Positions 21,775-34,198 of a stretch of 64,000 bases of DNA are shown in pieces. Each line of letters starts with the position of its first letter. Position 1 is the first letter of the stretch. The stretch spans positions 48,236,001 through 48,300,000 of the forward strand of contig OZ231128.1 in assembly GCA_965153355.1 (NCBI GenBank), in the 5' to 3' direction. Position numbers and translations under genes: made by a program. The notes under the pieces are model-generated. The model made no database searches, was not told the origin of the DNA, and saw only the letters and a list, made by a program, of their open reading frames with translations. The DNA comes from Flaccisagitta enflata (lineage: Eukaryota; Chaetognatha; Sagittoidea; Aphragmophora).

Positions 21775-23425
21775 AGTAAGGGCGACGGTGGTGAGGAATA
21801 GAGAGGGTGACGGTGGTGAGGAATAGAAAGGGTGACAGTGGTTAGGAATAGAGAAGGTGACGGTGGTGAGGAATAGAAAGGGTGACGGTGGTGAGAAATA
21901 GAAAGGGTGACAGTGGTTAGGAATAGAGAAGGTGACGGTGGTGAGGAATAGAAAGGGTGACGGTGGTGAGGAATAGAAAGGATGATGGTGGTGAGGAATA
22001 GAAAGGATGATGGTGGTAAGGAATAGAAAGGGTGACGGTGGTTAGGAATAGAAAGGGTGACGGTGGTGAGGAATAGAAAGGGTGACGGTGGTGAGGAATA
22101 GAAAGGATGATGGTGGTAAGGAATAGAAAGGGTGACGGTGGTGAGGAATAGAAAGGGTGACAGTGGTTAGGAATAGAGAAGGTGACGGTGGTGAGGAATA
22201 GAAAGGGTGACGGTGGTTAGGATTAGAAAGGGTGAAGGTGATGAGCAATAGAAAGGGTGTTAGTTGTTGGTAATAGAAAGGGTGATGGTGGAAAGGGTGA
22301 AGGTGGTAAGGAATAGAAAGGGTGACGGTTGTAAGGAATAGAAAGGGTGACGGTGGTGAGAAATAGAAAGGGTGACGGTGGTGAGGAATAGAAAGGGTGA
22401 CAGTGGTTAGTAATAGAAAGGGTGACGGTGGTTAGTAATAGAAAGGGTGACGGTGGTGAGGAATAGAAAGGGTGATGGTGGTGAGGAATAGAAAGGATGA
22501 CGGTGGTAGGGAATAGAAAGGATGACGGTGGTGAGGAATGGAAAGGGTGACGGTGGTGAGGAATAGAAAGGATGACAGTGGTGTGGAATAGAAAGGGTGA
22601 CGGTGGTGAGGAACAGAAAGGGTGACAGTGGTTAGTGATAGAAAGGGTGACGGTGGTTAGCAATAGAAAGGGTGATGGTGGTGTGGAATAGAAAGGGTGA
22701 CGGTGGTAAGGAATAGAAAGGATGACGGTGGTAAGGAATGGAAAGGGTGACAGTGGTGAGGAATAGAAAGGGTGATGGTGGTTAGGATTAGAAAGGTTGA
22801 CAGTGAGTAATAGAAAGGATGACGGTGGTAGGGAATAGAAAGGATGATGGTGGTAAGGAATGGAAAAGGTGACGGTGGTGAGGAATAGAAAGGATGACAG
22901 TGGTAGGGAATAGAAAGGATGACGGTGGTAAGGAATAGAAAGGATGACAGTGGTAAGGAATGGAAAAGGTGACGGTGGTTAGCAGTAGAAAGGGTGACGG
23001 TGGTGAGAAATAGAAAGGGTGATGGTGGTGAGGAATAGAAAGGATGACGGTGGTGAGGAATAGAAATGATGACAGTGGTGTGGAATAGAAAGGGCGACGG
23101 TGGTGAGGAACAGAAAGGGTGACAGTGGTTAGTGATAGAAAGGGTGACGGTGGTTAACAATAGAAAGGGTGATGGTGGTGAGGAATAGAAAGGATGACGG
23201 TGGTAGGGAATAGAAAGGATGACGGTGGTGAGGAATAGAAAGGATGACGGTGGTAGGGAATAGAAAGGATGACGGTGGTATGGAATGGAAAGGGTGACGG
23301 TGGTGAGGAATAGAAAGGGTGACGGTGATGAGCAATAGAAAGGGTGTTAGTAGTTGGTAATAGAATGGGTGATGGTGGTATGGAATAGAAAGGGTGACGG
23401 TGGTAAGGAATGGAAAGGGTGACGG
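21775..23425 (+). repeat. 25-bp minisatellite, about 66 copies
   Basis: Unit GAATAGAAAGGGTGACGGTG followed by GTGAG (25 bp). Variants include GGATGA for GGGTGA, CAGTGG for CGGTGG, and TTAG/TAAG for TGAG. Because 25 is not a multiple of 3, the minus strand stays open through a 75-bp super-period and gives long false ORFs. Variant units cluster in higher-order patterns: the stretches 22400-22680 and 22980-23170 share a similar variant order, suggesting segmental duplication within the array. Confidence 0.95.
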
Positions 23426-23535
23426 CCTCAATGATTCGAATGACTTTTCAATCCTCGGCGCTTAACGCCCAGTTTGAGCCTCGTTTTTCACTTTGCCACC
23501 GCTCCCATCACGTTTTCTTTTTCTTTCTTTTTCTT

Positions 23536-24375
23536 TAAGTCGCATGACGCGACTCGATGACCCGCTCTGTCCGTTGGTTGGTCGGTTGGTTGGTGGGTCG
23601 GTTAGTCGGTTAGTCGGTTGGTTGGTCGGTCAGTAACGCTTTATTTTTTTTCGTTATTTTATGTCATATTCTGTCATTTTAAATGATTTTAGGTCATTTT
23701 AAGTCATTTTTAGTCCCTAAAGTCATTCTGTCACTTTGTCATTTTTGGTCATTTTAGATCATTTTTGGTCATTTTTGGTCATTTTTTGTCAGTTTTTGTC
23801 ATTTTTTTGTCATTCTAAGTCACATTGACATTTTTGTCATTCTTTGAAATTTTGTCAAAATAAGTCATTCTAAGTTATTTTTAGTAATTTTAAGGCATTT
23901 AAGTCATCTTAAGTCAATTAAAGTCACTTTATGTCATTCTAAATCTTTTTATCATTTCTTTTTTTGAAACTGGTCGGTTTCAAAGCCTGAATTGAAATTG
24001 GTAGGTTACAATTGAAACTGGTGGATTTCAAGGCTTTAATTGAAACTGGTGGGTTTCAAGGCTTGGATTGAAACTGGAGAATTTCAAGGCTTGAATTGAA
24101 ACTGTTGGGTTTCAACTTTCATGATTTAATTGAAACTGGAAGGATTTGGAGGTCTGCTTTGTAACTGGTGGGTCCCAAGACTTGAATTGACACTGGTGGG
24201 TTTCAAAGCTTGAATTGGAACTGGTGGGTCTCAAGTCTTGAATTGAAACTGAGGGGTTTGCACGGCTTGAATTGAGACTGTTGGGTTTCAAGGCTTTAAT
24301 TAAAACCGGTGGAGTCAGGTCAATGCAACTATTGATTTCCCGCACGCGACTTATAGATGTTGGCCTTGTTTTTTG
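23536..24375 (-). repeat. Family B ends enclosing two different minisatellites
   Basis: Left: AAGTCGCATGACGCGACTCG hairpin, GACCCGCTCTGTCCGTTGG and a GGTCGGTTGGTTGGT core. 23640-23960: AGTCATTTT/GGTCATTTT octamer-like array. 23965-24310: unit of about 28 bp ATTGAAACTGGTGGGTTTCA plus AGGCTTGA, about 12 copies. Right: CCCGCACGCGACTTATAGAT..GGCCTTGTTTT. It looks like a family B element whose interior was enlarged by tandem repeats. Confidence 0.65.
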
Positions 24376-24489
24376 ACTATCCATTCCTATTTTTCGGGCA
24401 CTTATTCCTTTTGACTGCAGTAAAAACTTAACATGAAGTTTTCTACCCTTCGTCCGAAATAAGAAAAAAGGTGTCCTAATTAGGATGGA

Positions 24490-24630
<141 letters not shown>

Positions 24631-24909
24631 CAGTCTCACCCACTAAGTACAAGCATCAATATCAACCCTCCCCACTTTTGCATAATTTTGCCTGCAACTT
24701 TCCTCCAACGTCCTTATCAGGCATCACCTTCATCTACGATGACTATCGCTTACTCTAATGCACTTTGAACCCTGATGGAACGAAGACACTGCTTCAAAGG
24801 TTGTTTACCAAATCAATCTCTATTAATTGCTCACATTGTAAATGTAATTTTGAGTCCTCCTCCAACCCCCATGTGCACCAACCAGTATCGTCATCAACTA
24901 CCACCACAA

Positions 24910-25019
24910 CCGACCAGCACCAGTACAACCATAACTGACCAGCACCAGTACAACCATAACTGACCAGAACCAGTACAACCATAACTGACCAGAACCAGTA
25001 CAACCATAACTGACCAGCG
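24910..25019 (+). repeat. 25-bp tandem repeat, about 4.4 copies
   Basis: Unit TGACCAGCACCAGTACAACC plus ATAAC; copies differ only GCACC/GAACC. 24631-24909 and 25020-25279 show no gene. Confidence 0.9.
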
Positions 25020-25279
25020 CCACCACCACCATCGCCCACCATCAAACCGTCACTCCACTTCAATCTCCTTCATTCTTTATCCGGGTATCGGTTCATCTCT
25101 TTAGCCATCAATGTCAGACAATCTAACTGTCAGACTGGTCCGTCTTTTTTTTCACTGTCAAACCGATTCGATTTTTTATTTCTTTCATTCTTTCCGTTCC
25201 AACTATCTGTCCTAAATAGCTTGGAGACTTTTTGAGAGAGACTTTTTTTCACAATAGACAGGGCAGGCATGTCACATCA

Positions 25280-25505
25280 GTTTTTAGTCACGTGCTCCAT
25301 GACACTTCACCCCGCTTTTTCCGTCCGTCTGTCCATTCGTTTGTCCGTGCGTCAGTTGGTTGGTCTGCCCCCACACTTTTTTATGATTTTTATTGTTTGG
25401 CCTCACAGCTCCTGCCCAAATGGTGAAGTGACCTCAAATATGGCCCCTGCCCAGCCTCACGCGACTTGGGTAGACGTGTGTCCGGTCTTGTTGATAATAA
25501 AAGAG
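25280..25505 (-). mobile_element. Family B full copy
   Basis: TTTAGTCACGTGCTCCATGA hairpin-like end, CCCCGCTTTTTCCGTCCGTC core, then TATGGCCCCTGCCCAGCCTC, ACGCGACTTGGGTAGACGTG and TCCGGTCTTGTTG. Minus orientation relative to 20311-20522. A second, coreless end is at 25620-25685 (CCGCGACGCTTGTGCCTTGT, ATCCAGCCTTGTTT). Confidence 0.7.
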
Positions 25506-25739
25506 TTATGCCATTCGATAATCCCCTCCTTTTACTCATGCCGTTTGCTTTTATGGTGAAATAATCTAGTTAAAAGAATGGTTAGTATTCAAGATTATAA
25601 CATTTCGGAATTGAGAGCGGTTTTCGCCTTGCTGCCCCTGCACAACCGTCCGCGACGCTTGTGCCTTGTATCCAGCCTTGTTTAATACTTTCATTCAACA
25701 CTTTTTTTTTCTCATGGAAGATTCATTAAAGCCAAAAAA

Positions 25740-25990
25740 GTAAAGTTTGGCGGATTGATGGGCGGATGGATGGACGGACGGACCTACAGACTGACAAAGC
25801 GGGGTCTAGAGTTGCGTCGTGCACAACTTGTTAAGCGGCGCTGTTTATCCAGTTTAGGACATCAGAGCGACAGCTGCTTGTTTTTCAGTATTCTGCCTTT
25901 TTTAAATCGCGGAACTCACAACTCTACACGAGTCTTTGTCCATCTGTCCATCGGTGTTTGGACTGTTGACCTGTCCTTTCCCAATTCCTA
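25740..25990 (+). repeat. Family B core and tails
   Basis: 25752-25790 is GGATGGATGGACGGACGGAC, followed by GACAAAGCGGGGTCTAGAGT. 25915-25980 repeats a reversed, worn tail (CTCTACACGAGTCTTTGTCC). Confidence 0.5.
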
Positions 25991-26137
25991 TCGCTTGAGT
26001 TAAAAGGTGTGAAAACATGCATTCAAGATGCTGTAGTTGTGACGGTGTAAAATGAATCTATGTATTTGGAGGGGTGGATGGGGGGAGGTCGTACGCCCCT
26101 GCCCACCCGTCTGCAACGATACAGTAACCCGGGGTTG

Positions 26138-26298
26138 CAGTTGAATCCCACTCCAACGGATTTCAAGGGACCAACAAATTTTATCTGTTATAGGCGGAAT
26201 TCTGTTACAGCCAACATAGAAAAAAAAAAGAATATAGGTTGAAGGGGCCAAGAATTAGTGTCTGTTAAAAGCAGTTCCGTTGGAGCGGGGTTTAACTG
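26138..26298. mobile_element. 161-bp pogo/Tigger-like MITE
   Basis: Ends CAGTTGAATCCCACTCCAAC and inverse CAGTTAAACCCCGCTCCAAC, with CTGTTATAGGCGGAATTCTG internally. Same family as 14228-14416. It lies next to a family B-like end (26095-26130). 26299-26821 holds no gene. Confidence 0.7.
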
Positions 26299-26821
26299 TC
26301 CTTGTTTCTAGATGCGTCCAAGCAATTCTTTACAATTCTTTAATTTATTTATCCGTTTGTCCAATGACTGGTCGGTCAGGCCATCCAGCTGCTCTGAGCA
26401 GAAGAATTTCTGTCCGTAGTAAGATTGCTTCACTCTCCTTCGACATCGCATTTGATCAGCGTTTAAGCGGGGTATCTGGACGAGGACGCATCGTTGTACT
26501 CCCGGGGTACTTGTCTTTTTTTATTCACTCTCTTTTTCCTCCCGTTCTGTTTTCCTTTGTTCTTCTGTTCTTTTAATTACTTGCGTCTTTTTTTATATTT
26601 CGTTTGATATCCGTGTTGCGGCGCCACTCGTTCCAAGGCGCCATCTGTCTCGCAGTTGCATTAATTCAATTAAAACCAATCGTTGAGCCCCCGTTTTGGC
26701 TTGGTTCCGCGACAGGCAGATAGTTGGTCTTCATGCTTGAACTGCCCCGGGCCGGGAACCATTTTTTCCTCGGACATTTTTTCTTCATGCTTTCACTCTG
26801 CGCCAGTCAAACCACGAGCTA

Positions 26822-27411
26822 CAGTATGATTTTTTTGGAATGCAACATAAGAAACCCATATATTTCTGCTCCTGAGCATCGTAGCAAGATGGGGATTGCA
26901 CCATTGCAAAGAGCACGAAAAACTATTTTTTCTATGTTTTTTCTGATATCATGATGTAATATGACGTATCTCTACCACCAAACCAGTAAAAACATTGACA
27001 TCTTTAACACCTCAAAATTGGCTGTCTGATTTTCCTTCTAAAAAAGATGAGGAATATCAGTTGATCAAATAATTGGTGATCATGAGGCCAACTGAATCAT
27101 GACACAAATATTTTCTGAAGTCTGTCCAGAAAATCACACGGAAGCCCCTTGATTGCTGATTATTTGATGAACTCAACCTCCTCATTGTTTTTGAAGGGAG
27201 AATCAGACAGCCAAATTCTTTATATTAAAGATGTCAACGTTTTAACTGGCATTGTGGTAGACATATGTCATGATGCATTATGATGTCAGAAAAAAACATA
27301 GAAAAAATAGTTTTTCGTGCTCTATCCAATGGTGCAATCCGCATCTTGCTACAATGCTCAGGAGCGGAAATATATAGGTTTTTTATGTTGCATTCCAAAA
27401 AAATCATACTG
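26822..27411. mobile_element. 590-bp long-TIR MITE
   Basis: TA|CAGTATGATTTTTTTGGAAT at the left and its inverse ending CATACTG|TA at the right. The arms stay complementary for about 200 bp (GAAACCCATATATTTC, GCTCCTGAGCATCGTAGCAA, GGTGCAAT, ACATAGAAAAAATAG). TA flanks indicate Tc1/mariner-type mobilisation. No transposase ORF. Confidence 0.85.
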
Positions 27412-28223
27412 TAGCTTATGCTTGCACTGAGCCTCAGCTTTCATGCGTGTATAGTGAGAGTGAAGAGCTTCAAGCAGTCATCTATGCAGTATGCACATTT
27501 CGCCTTCCATACAAAGTGCCATGAAGCTGCTTTAGACAATTGCAGGGTGTTCCGTTTCTGGAAGTCACACTCTGTGCATGTTTCACTCGTCTAAATGAGA
27601 TTGCAATGAAGCCATGATTTATGGTTGTGCTTACCTAAACGATTATCATCTCTAACTGCTAGCTGTTCCCATACGGCGAATTCACGATGCGTCATGACTA
27701 TGTCTCTGCATTTGTACCGCTTTTTGCGCAAAGGGTCAATGTGTGATATATTGAGACAGAGACAAATGGTCAGAAATGGAAAGACACCTTTTAAAAACAG
27801 CATTTGATTTAATGCGTGACATCCCCGCGGCTGAAAAGTGGAAAAACAAGCGGTTTCTTTTCTGTTTTTTGTTTGGTTTTTATTTTTGTTTTATCTTTTT
27901 TCTTTCTTTTGCACAGGCGTAACGGACATCTGGACAGACAGACCAACGGTCAACCCGATGGACAGACCCTCTTATAGAGATGCGAGGACGCATCCAGCAA
28001 AGGCCAATATCTGTAAGGCGCATCATTTTTAAACAACAAAATACTAAATACGCCACTGGAATCTTAAGGTAGTAGTGGTCAATAAAATTGAATTGGATGC
28101 TAAAAAGCGGGGGCAGAGGTAAAATCATCAGATGAACGGAGGGAAAGATTTCCCAAGAGTTAAGGGAGAGCTAATAAAAGATCCCTGACACTGACTAATG
28201 GTGAGGAGAATGAAAGGGGGGAA

Positions 28224-28227
<4 letters not shown>
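27412..28227. other. No gene; family B fragment 27915-28020
   Basis: 27915-28020: GTAACGGACATCTGGACAGA, GACAGACCCTCTTATAGAGA and TGCGAGGACGCATCCAGC, the same modules as 38400-38490 in reverse. Confidence 0.5.

Positions 28228-28316
<89 letters not shown>
28228..28316 (+). repeat. (GA)n microsatellite
   Basis: About 44 GA units, then GACA/GAAA variants to 28360. A second (GA)n run of about 46 units is at 28595-28687, on the other side of the hairpin element. Confidence 0.95.
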
Positions 28317-28319
<3 letters not shown>

Positions 28320-28367
28320 CAGACAGAATGAAAGAGACAGACAGAAAGATAGACAGATACTATCTGG

Positions 28368-28580
28368 CTAATGAATATATCAACATCTGAAAAGAAGCAT
28401 CAACTTTGGAAGAGTACTGCTCCTAAACAAATAAAGCTACAATTACCAGATTGGTCTCACCTTAAATATCTGTTTAAACTCTTTAAAATGCGACCAATCT
28501 GGTAATTGTAGCTTTATTCGTTTAGGAGCAGTACTCTTCCAAAGTTGATGCTTCTTTTCAGATGTTGATATATTTATTAG
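28368..28580. mobile_element. Family C hairpin element (213 bp)
   Basis: Near-perfect palindrome with arms of about 100 bp starting CTAATGAATATATCAACATC, then GAAAAGAAGCATCAACTTTG, GAAGAGTACTGCTCCTAAAC, and a loop near 28474. The inner arm segment (CATCAACTTTGGAAGA..CTCCTAAACGAAT..AGCTAC) matches the hairpins in the 10.5-16.0 kb structure. It sits between two (GA)n tracts. Confidence 0.85.
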
Positions 28581-28589
28581 CAACATAGT

Positions 28590-28690
<101 letters not shown>

Positions 28691-28737
28691 GTTGCAGAAA
28701 AATAAAGTGGAAAAGTGGAACAATATCCTGACTTCAC

Positions 28738-29645
28738 TGATGAACTCCGCTCTAACAGACCCGCCACTAGCGGAATTCTGCCTATGAGAGATTTAAATTC
28801 ACAGTCCTTTGAAATTGTTTCTTTTTACCATCTCGGCCATAAATATAAGAACAACTTTAAAATGTCATAACTCGCTTAATTCTAATTGCAGAGAGATGAT
28901 TTTTTTTTCCAAATTTGCATCTTCAAAAAATCTATCAAATGAGATGGTTGGGTAAATCTTTTTTAGTTTATTGAGAATGGTGCACTGGCACACTGCGCCA
29001 AATACCGTATTTCCCCTAATTTGCGCCCAGGGCGCTTACAAAATTGAAAAATGACATTGCTTCTTTTAGCTCCTAATTAGCGCCCCCTGCAGCAGGTCAG
29101 ATAAAGAATGAAATACTGTAAAATAGAATAAAACTAAAGATTTAGGGTAAGAAAAAATGTATGATTTCAACAGAAAAATCCATGCATTAAGTGAGAAAAA
29201 TAAGAAAACACAATGAATAACTGAATAAGATCGACGAGTTCAGCTTGTCTAGGGTTAGCCCATATCAATTTGGATCTCAATCCAATTGAGAACTCCAAGA
29301 TTCAAACGAAAAACCTGCAGAAACAGGTGAAGACAACATGCGAATGAATCGCATAAATGGTTAGAAACAACATCAATTCAGAGTACCTCCAGTCTCTCTT
29401 TGAGTCAATGCCAAAGTGAATGCAGGCATTTGAGGATGCCCAACATGGTCATACTAAATATTAGATGCAGTCTGATATGTTTGCTGCTCACTACTTGTCA
29501 TTAAATCAACTTATACACCTACTGTTCTTATATTTATGGCTAAGATGGTATTTCCTTCATCAGCGTGACAGGATTTCGCTTATGTGCACCTATAACAAAT
29601 AAGATATGTTAGTCCCTTTAAATCCATTAGAGCGGGATTTTGCTG
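28738..29645. mobile_element. Long pogo/Tigger-like MITE, about 0.9 kb
   Basis: Left end GAACTCCGCTCTAACAGACC and right end inverse ..CCATTAGAGCGGGATTTTGC. About 110-bp arms include CCATCTCGGCCATAAATATA inverted at 29530-29555. The enlarged centre includes ACCGTATTTCCCCTAATTTG and CTAATTAGCGCCCCCTGCAG (29003-29095), probably a nested second element. No ORF. Confidence 0.65.
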
Positions 29646-29792
29646 TACCAAATCTTAAATAAATAGATAAGGGTCTTGTGAACCCCCACTGACTAGTAAA
29701 TGCGGGCATCACCCTCAATTTTCCATAAACCTGAAGCTGAAAAACACTTTTTTCCCAATCTAACCCAAAAGCTCTTTGGTTGTCATTTCACA

Positions 29793-29796
29793 TCTC

Positions 29797-29837
<41 letters not shown>

Positions 29838-29838
29838 C
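29793..29838 (+). repeat. (TC)n microsatellite
   Basis: About 20 TC units. 29839-30244 shows no supported gene; the reading frames there are extensions of the repeat. Confidence 0.9.
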
Positions 29839-30244
29839 TCATTCTCTTACTCTCACCATTTCTGTGTCAATTGCCCCTCGTTCAGCATCGGGTCATCCTC
29901 TTACGGGGCATTTTTCTGGCACCTTTCACCTCCCCCATCTCTTCCAAGACATTCCCTGTCCGAGTTTACTCTGCTGACAAAAAGGGGGCACGTTTATGCT
30001 GCATGATGACGTGTCTATCATTGCCGAGATTTTGCTCATTTTTGGCCCTCTGCCGCGCCGACAACAAGTGATACGTGGCCGTTATGGTTTTCTATACAGA
30101 ATTGTAAATTTGTGTAATATCAAATAAATCCATTGCGTAATGCTCTCTAGAGGTAAACTCCATCGTTGAAAAATCCGCCGATATCATCATATTAATGAGT
30201 CAATCGTCATCACGTCAGCCTGGTTAATGATTATGTTTTCTGTA

Positions 30245-31454
30245 CAGTGGGGTTCGTGGAATAACAGCCTAAACTGGAGGAAGGAATTTAAGTGTCTTAA
30301 TATCATTTGACAAACTTGATATTTGATATATAAGTTGTTCACTCGATGCTTTTGTCCCTGAGTTTTTCGGTTGCTATGGAAACCAAAATCATTTTTTCAA
30401 ACATTAATAACCACTAAAGTATCAATATTTTGAGAAATATTGTCAGGGAACATTGTTCAAAATTAAATTTGCTACAACTTTCCCACAGTATGTTCTGTAA
30501 GAATATTGCTCGTTTGCTAGGGGGCATCACACCTAGCAACCGCAAAATGATGCTCCCTAGCAACGGCTAAACGAGCAATATTCTTACAGGACATACTGTG
30601 GGAAAGTTGTAGCAAATTTAATTCTGAGCAATGTTCCCTGATAATATTTGTCAAAATATTGATATGACGCACTGAAAATTATCATAGAATTTTCTACCCG
30701 AGCTAGATAAGTCATGAAATTTATAAGATGAAATTTAATGACAATTTTTGTTTTTATGTTTTCAATTAAACTGTCAACAACCATATTTTGCATGAATTGA
30801 CTTGCATATGCCAGTTTTAAATTCCAATCCTTTATTTTACAGCTGAAAAAATATGCGAAATTCAGTAAAAAACTTATCTTGTCAATGGACCATGGCTCAT
30901 TGAAAATTTTAAATTTGCATAGAAAATCAAAATATCAACAAAACAAGAACATAGCGCGATTCCTAAAACATAAACTGAGGGCGCTATGTTCTTATTTCAA
31001 TGATATTTGGATTTTTTATGCAAATTTAAAATTTTCAATGAGCAGTTACTAAAATGATTGTCGCCATTTTTTTCTTTTTTTAGTCTCATCAGAATCGAAT
31101 TTCTTTCAATCTTTTCGCATTTTTGTCATTTGACAGTGACAGATTGATTTCCACATGTAAGTTTACGCATTTAGGTACAAAAAAATAAACACAAGCTTTG
31201 ACCTAAGCAAAAATAGTAAAGTGAATGGTAACTTTGTCCTCTGGGTAAATTCCTCTTACTTTAATTTCAGTGCGTCATATTCTAGTTGTTATAAATGTTC
31301 AAAAAAAAAATTTTGGTTTCCATAGCAACCGAAAAACTCAGGGACAAAAGCATCAAGTGAACAACTTATATTTCAAATATCAAGTTTGTCAAATGATATT
31401 AAGACACTTAAATACCTTCCTCCAGTTTAGGCTGTTATTCCACGAACCCCACTG
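30245..31454. mobile_element. 1.21 kb TIR element (TA flanks) with internal hairpins
   Basis: TA|CAGTGGGGTTCGTGGAATAA at the left and inverse ..CCACGAACCCCACTG|TA at the right. Inverted arms of about 140 bp (AAGTGTCTTAATATCATTTG, CAACTTATAT, GGTTGCTATGGAAACC). Inside are two more palindromes: 30440-30660 (GCTACAACTTTCCCACAGTA..TTGCTAGG..) and 30885-31045 (AAATTTGCATAGAAAATC..GAACATAGCGC). The first recurs in 39616-40172. No transposase remains. Tc1/mariner type by the TA duplication. Confidence 0.85.
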
Positions 31455-31759
31455 TATATCTTTCAGGATTCTTTCTTTTTCGACTATCTGAGTTGGTTCT
31501 AGCGGGGCCCTCACCCACGGTCAAGAGTATTTCAATTTCATGTAAGCACAGGATAAGTGAGCGCCATCACGCAAGGAGATCCTTACATGTTCTGCAAGAG
31601 ACTAGAGCTGTCCCTTGTTTACAAAGTCGTGTCGAAAATTATCTTTTTAATGGAGCAGTCATCATGATGCAGCAAGCCTAAGTCTTTCAATCTTCGAAGG
31701 TTTTAGCGAGTCTTTGCTTTCGACTGCATCCAATTTTGTCGCCGTATCATGCCTCCGTG

Positions 31760-31961
<202 letters not shown>

Positions 31962-31962
31962 C

Positions 31963-32600
31963 TTTTTGGGCAGTGGCCCCAAAGGGGACAATGTCCTGTA
32001 GAACACAGATGGACTTTCGTTCGTTTGTTCGTTCGTTTGTTTCTCCGTTCGTCCCCTCCCTAGCCTTGGAGCTTAAATCCCAGCCTCCAGGCTCAAATCC
32101 TAGCCTCCAGGCCCAAATCCCATACTCAGGGCTTAAATCCCAGCCTTGGAGCTCAAATTCCAGCCTTGATATTTCAGCGCCAAGGCTAAAATCCTAGCCT
32201 CAAAGCTCAAATCCTAGCCTCAACACTCAAATCCCAGCCTTGAGGCTCAAATTCCAGTCTTGAGACTAAAATCCCAGCCGTGAGGCTAAAATCCCAGCCT
32301 TGAGGCTCAATTTCAGCCTGGAGTCTCAAATCTCAGCGTCGAGGCTGGAGTCCTATCCTCAAGGCTTTAATGCCCACCTCAAGGCTTACATCCCAGTCTC
32401 AAGGCTTAAATCTCAGCCTTGAGGCTCAAATCCCAGCTTCAACAAACAAACAAATGAATGAAAGTCCCCCTGTGTTCTACAGGACATGGTATCCTTCGGG
32501 GTTGCTGCCCTGCTAACCATCACCTACAGTCACATACATACAAAGCAGGGCAACGGGTATTGCTGACCACATACTGCCCTTGGGCGACCTGTTCCTGAGA
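31963..32600. mobile_element. Family A element A7
   Basis: Left end 31967-32010 (GGGCAGTGGCCCCAAAGGGG, ACAATGTCCTGTAGAACACA), then (CGTT/TCGTTTG)n. The core is AAATCCCAGCCTTGAGGCTC units, about 19 bp. (CAAA)n-like sequence leads to the right end 32464-32515 (CCCCCTGTGTTCTACAGGAC). Tail to 32600: GCAGGGCAACGGGTATTGCT, CATACTGCCCTTGGGCGACC. Confidence 0.75.
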
Positions 32601-32895
32601 CAAATTGCGGCTTGGCGCGTGTAAGGTACTCTCTCTCTCTCGTCGTTATTCCATGTAAAACTGATCCACGTGACTATATTTTCTTTTTTTGCGTGTGCGT
32701 GGTTGTGCACGTACGTGTGGGCGTGCGTTTGTGCGTGCGCTCACGCAAAATCATGTGTCAACCATGGCGACGCAGGGAAGAGCTCCATAATCTCCCCATT
32801 TGCAGAGAGTTTTGAGGTTGAAGAGACTCTCCTCTCATTTGCTTTCCGCTTTCACATCTCCATCTCTCTCTGACTCTGTCCATGTGCTTCCGTCC

Positions 32896-32896
32896 T

Positions 32897-32967
<71 letters not shown>

Positions 32968-33041
32968 CTTTCTTTCTTTCTCTTTCTCTCTCTCTTTCTT
33001 TCTCTCTTTCTTCTACCTTTCTTTCTTTCTTCTTTCTACCT

Positions 33042-33082
<41 letters not shown>
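32896..33082 (+). repeat. (CTTT)n microsatellite
   Basis: About 17 pure TTTC units, then imperfect CT/CTTT and a second pure run at 33045-33080. Confidence 0.95.
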
Positions 33083-33570
33083 TTTTTTCCCTCCTCCTTC
33101 TTCTTCTTTCCCTCTCCCCCCCTCCAGGCCCATATCTCAGCCTCTGAAGCCCATATCCCAGCCTTGAGGCTCCAAATCCTGACTTGAGGCCCAAATCCCA
33201 GCCTCAAGGCCCAAATCCTAGCCTCAAGGCCTAAATCCTAGCCTGGAGGCCCAGATTTCAGTCTTGAAGCCCAAATCTCAGCCTCCAGGCTAGGATTTGG
33301 GCCTTGAGGCTAGGATTTGGGCCTTGAGGCTGGGATTTGGGCCTCAAGGCTGGGATATGGGCTTCAAGGCTGAGATATAGGCCTGGAGGTGGGGGGGAGG
33401 GGGAGGAGGAGGAGAAGGAGGGAGAGGAGGAGGAGGAGAAAATTCCCCTGTGTGAAAGCATAGGTCATCGACCCCTTCGGGGCCGCTGCCCTGCTCCCCC
33501 CTCAACTTCAACCACAACCTACTAAGGCAGGGCACGGGTACCGCTGACCATCTTACGCTTTTGCGACTAT
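33083..33570. mobile_element. Family A element A8 (left end lost)
   Basis: AGGCCCAAATCCTAGCCTC units inverted at about 33280 to GAGGCTAGGATTTGGGCCTT. Right end 33435-33495 (CCCCTGTGTGAAAGCATAGG, TCATCGACCCCTTCGGGGCC). Full tail to 33570 (GGCAGGGCACGGGTACCGCT, CTTACGCTTTTGCGACTATT). The left TIR is absent and replaced by the CTTT microsatellite side. Confidence 0.7.
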
Positions 33571-34049
33571 TTTCTTTCTTTCTTTCTTTTTTTTTCTTTC
33601 TCCCTTTCTTTCTTTCCCTCTGTTTTATCCCCGAGTCTGTATCTTTTCTCTCTGTTCTTTGCATAGCTTTTGCGCCACAGTGAGACGTAAAAACACGACC
33701 ATAAAAACCATGCTTCTAGTTCGTCTAGTGTGATGAAATTTTCACTTTGAGATCCCTATACCTTTTGCGTACATTTAAAAATTCAGATGGCTTGGTGAAT
33801 AAGAAGTACGTTATTCATGCGCGTTCAACAAAATTAATAGTTATCTGTGAAAATTTTAAACTTAGAGAGTTTACCAACAAAACCAACACCTACAAGTCGC
33901 GTGCGAGATTTGAAAACACTTATTGCTAAATTTTCTAAAATTTACAACCTCTAGTAATGTTAGCGAAGTCAGTCTGGTGCACTTGTTTTTCCTGAAAGGG
34001 CAAATCTTTAATTCAAGCAGACTCAAGCTAAATCAAACAAATCCAAACT

Positions 34050-34135
34050 CACACCTAGCCCTTACCCTATCCCTACCCTAAAACTCACCCCATCCCTAAC
34101 CCTAAGCCCACTCCTAACCCTAGAATATTACCCGC
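34050..34135 (+). repeat. Degenerate telomere-like repeat
   Basis: CCCTTACCCTATCCCTACCC and ATCCCTAACCCTAAGCCC. Short and divergent. 33571-34049 holds no gene. Confidence 0.5.
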
Positions 34136-34198
34136 TCAAAAACACTTAAAAACAAAAGACAGATCGAAATCGCTAATGTGACCCAAAGGGTAACCAAA

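Noticed and set aside
21513-23431. Poly-His frame and long HHRHPFYSSPPS repeat proteins on the minus strand
   Set aside because: They come from (GAT)n and the 25-bp minisatellite. No start context, splice signals or non-repeat coding sequence.
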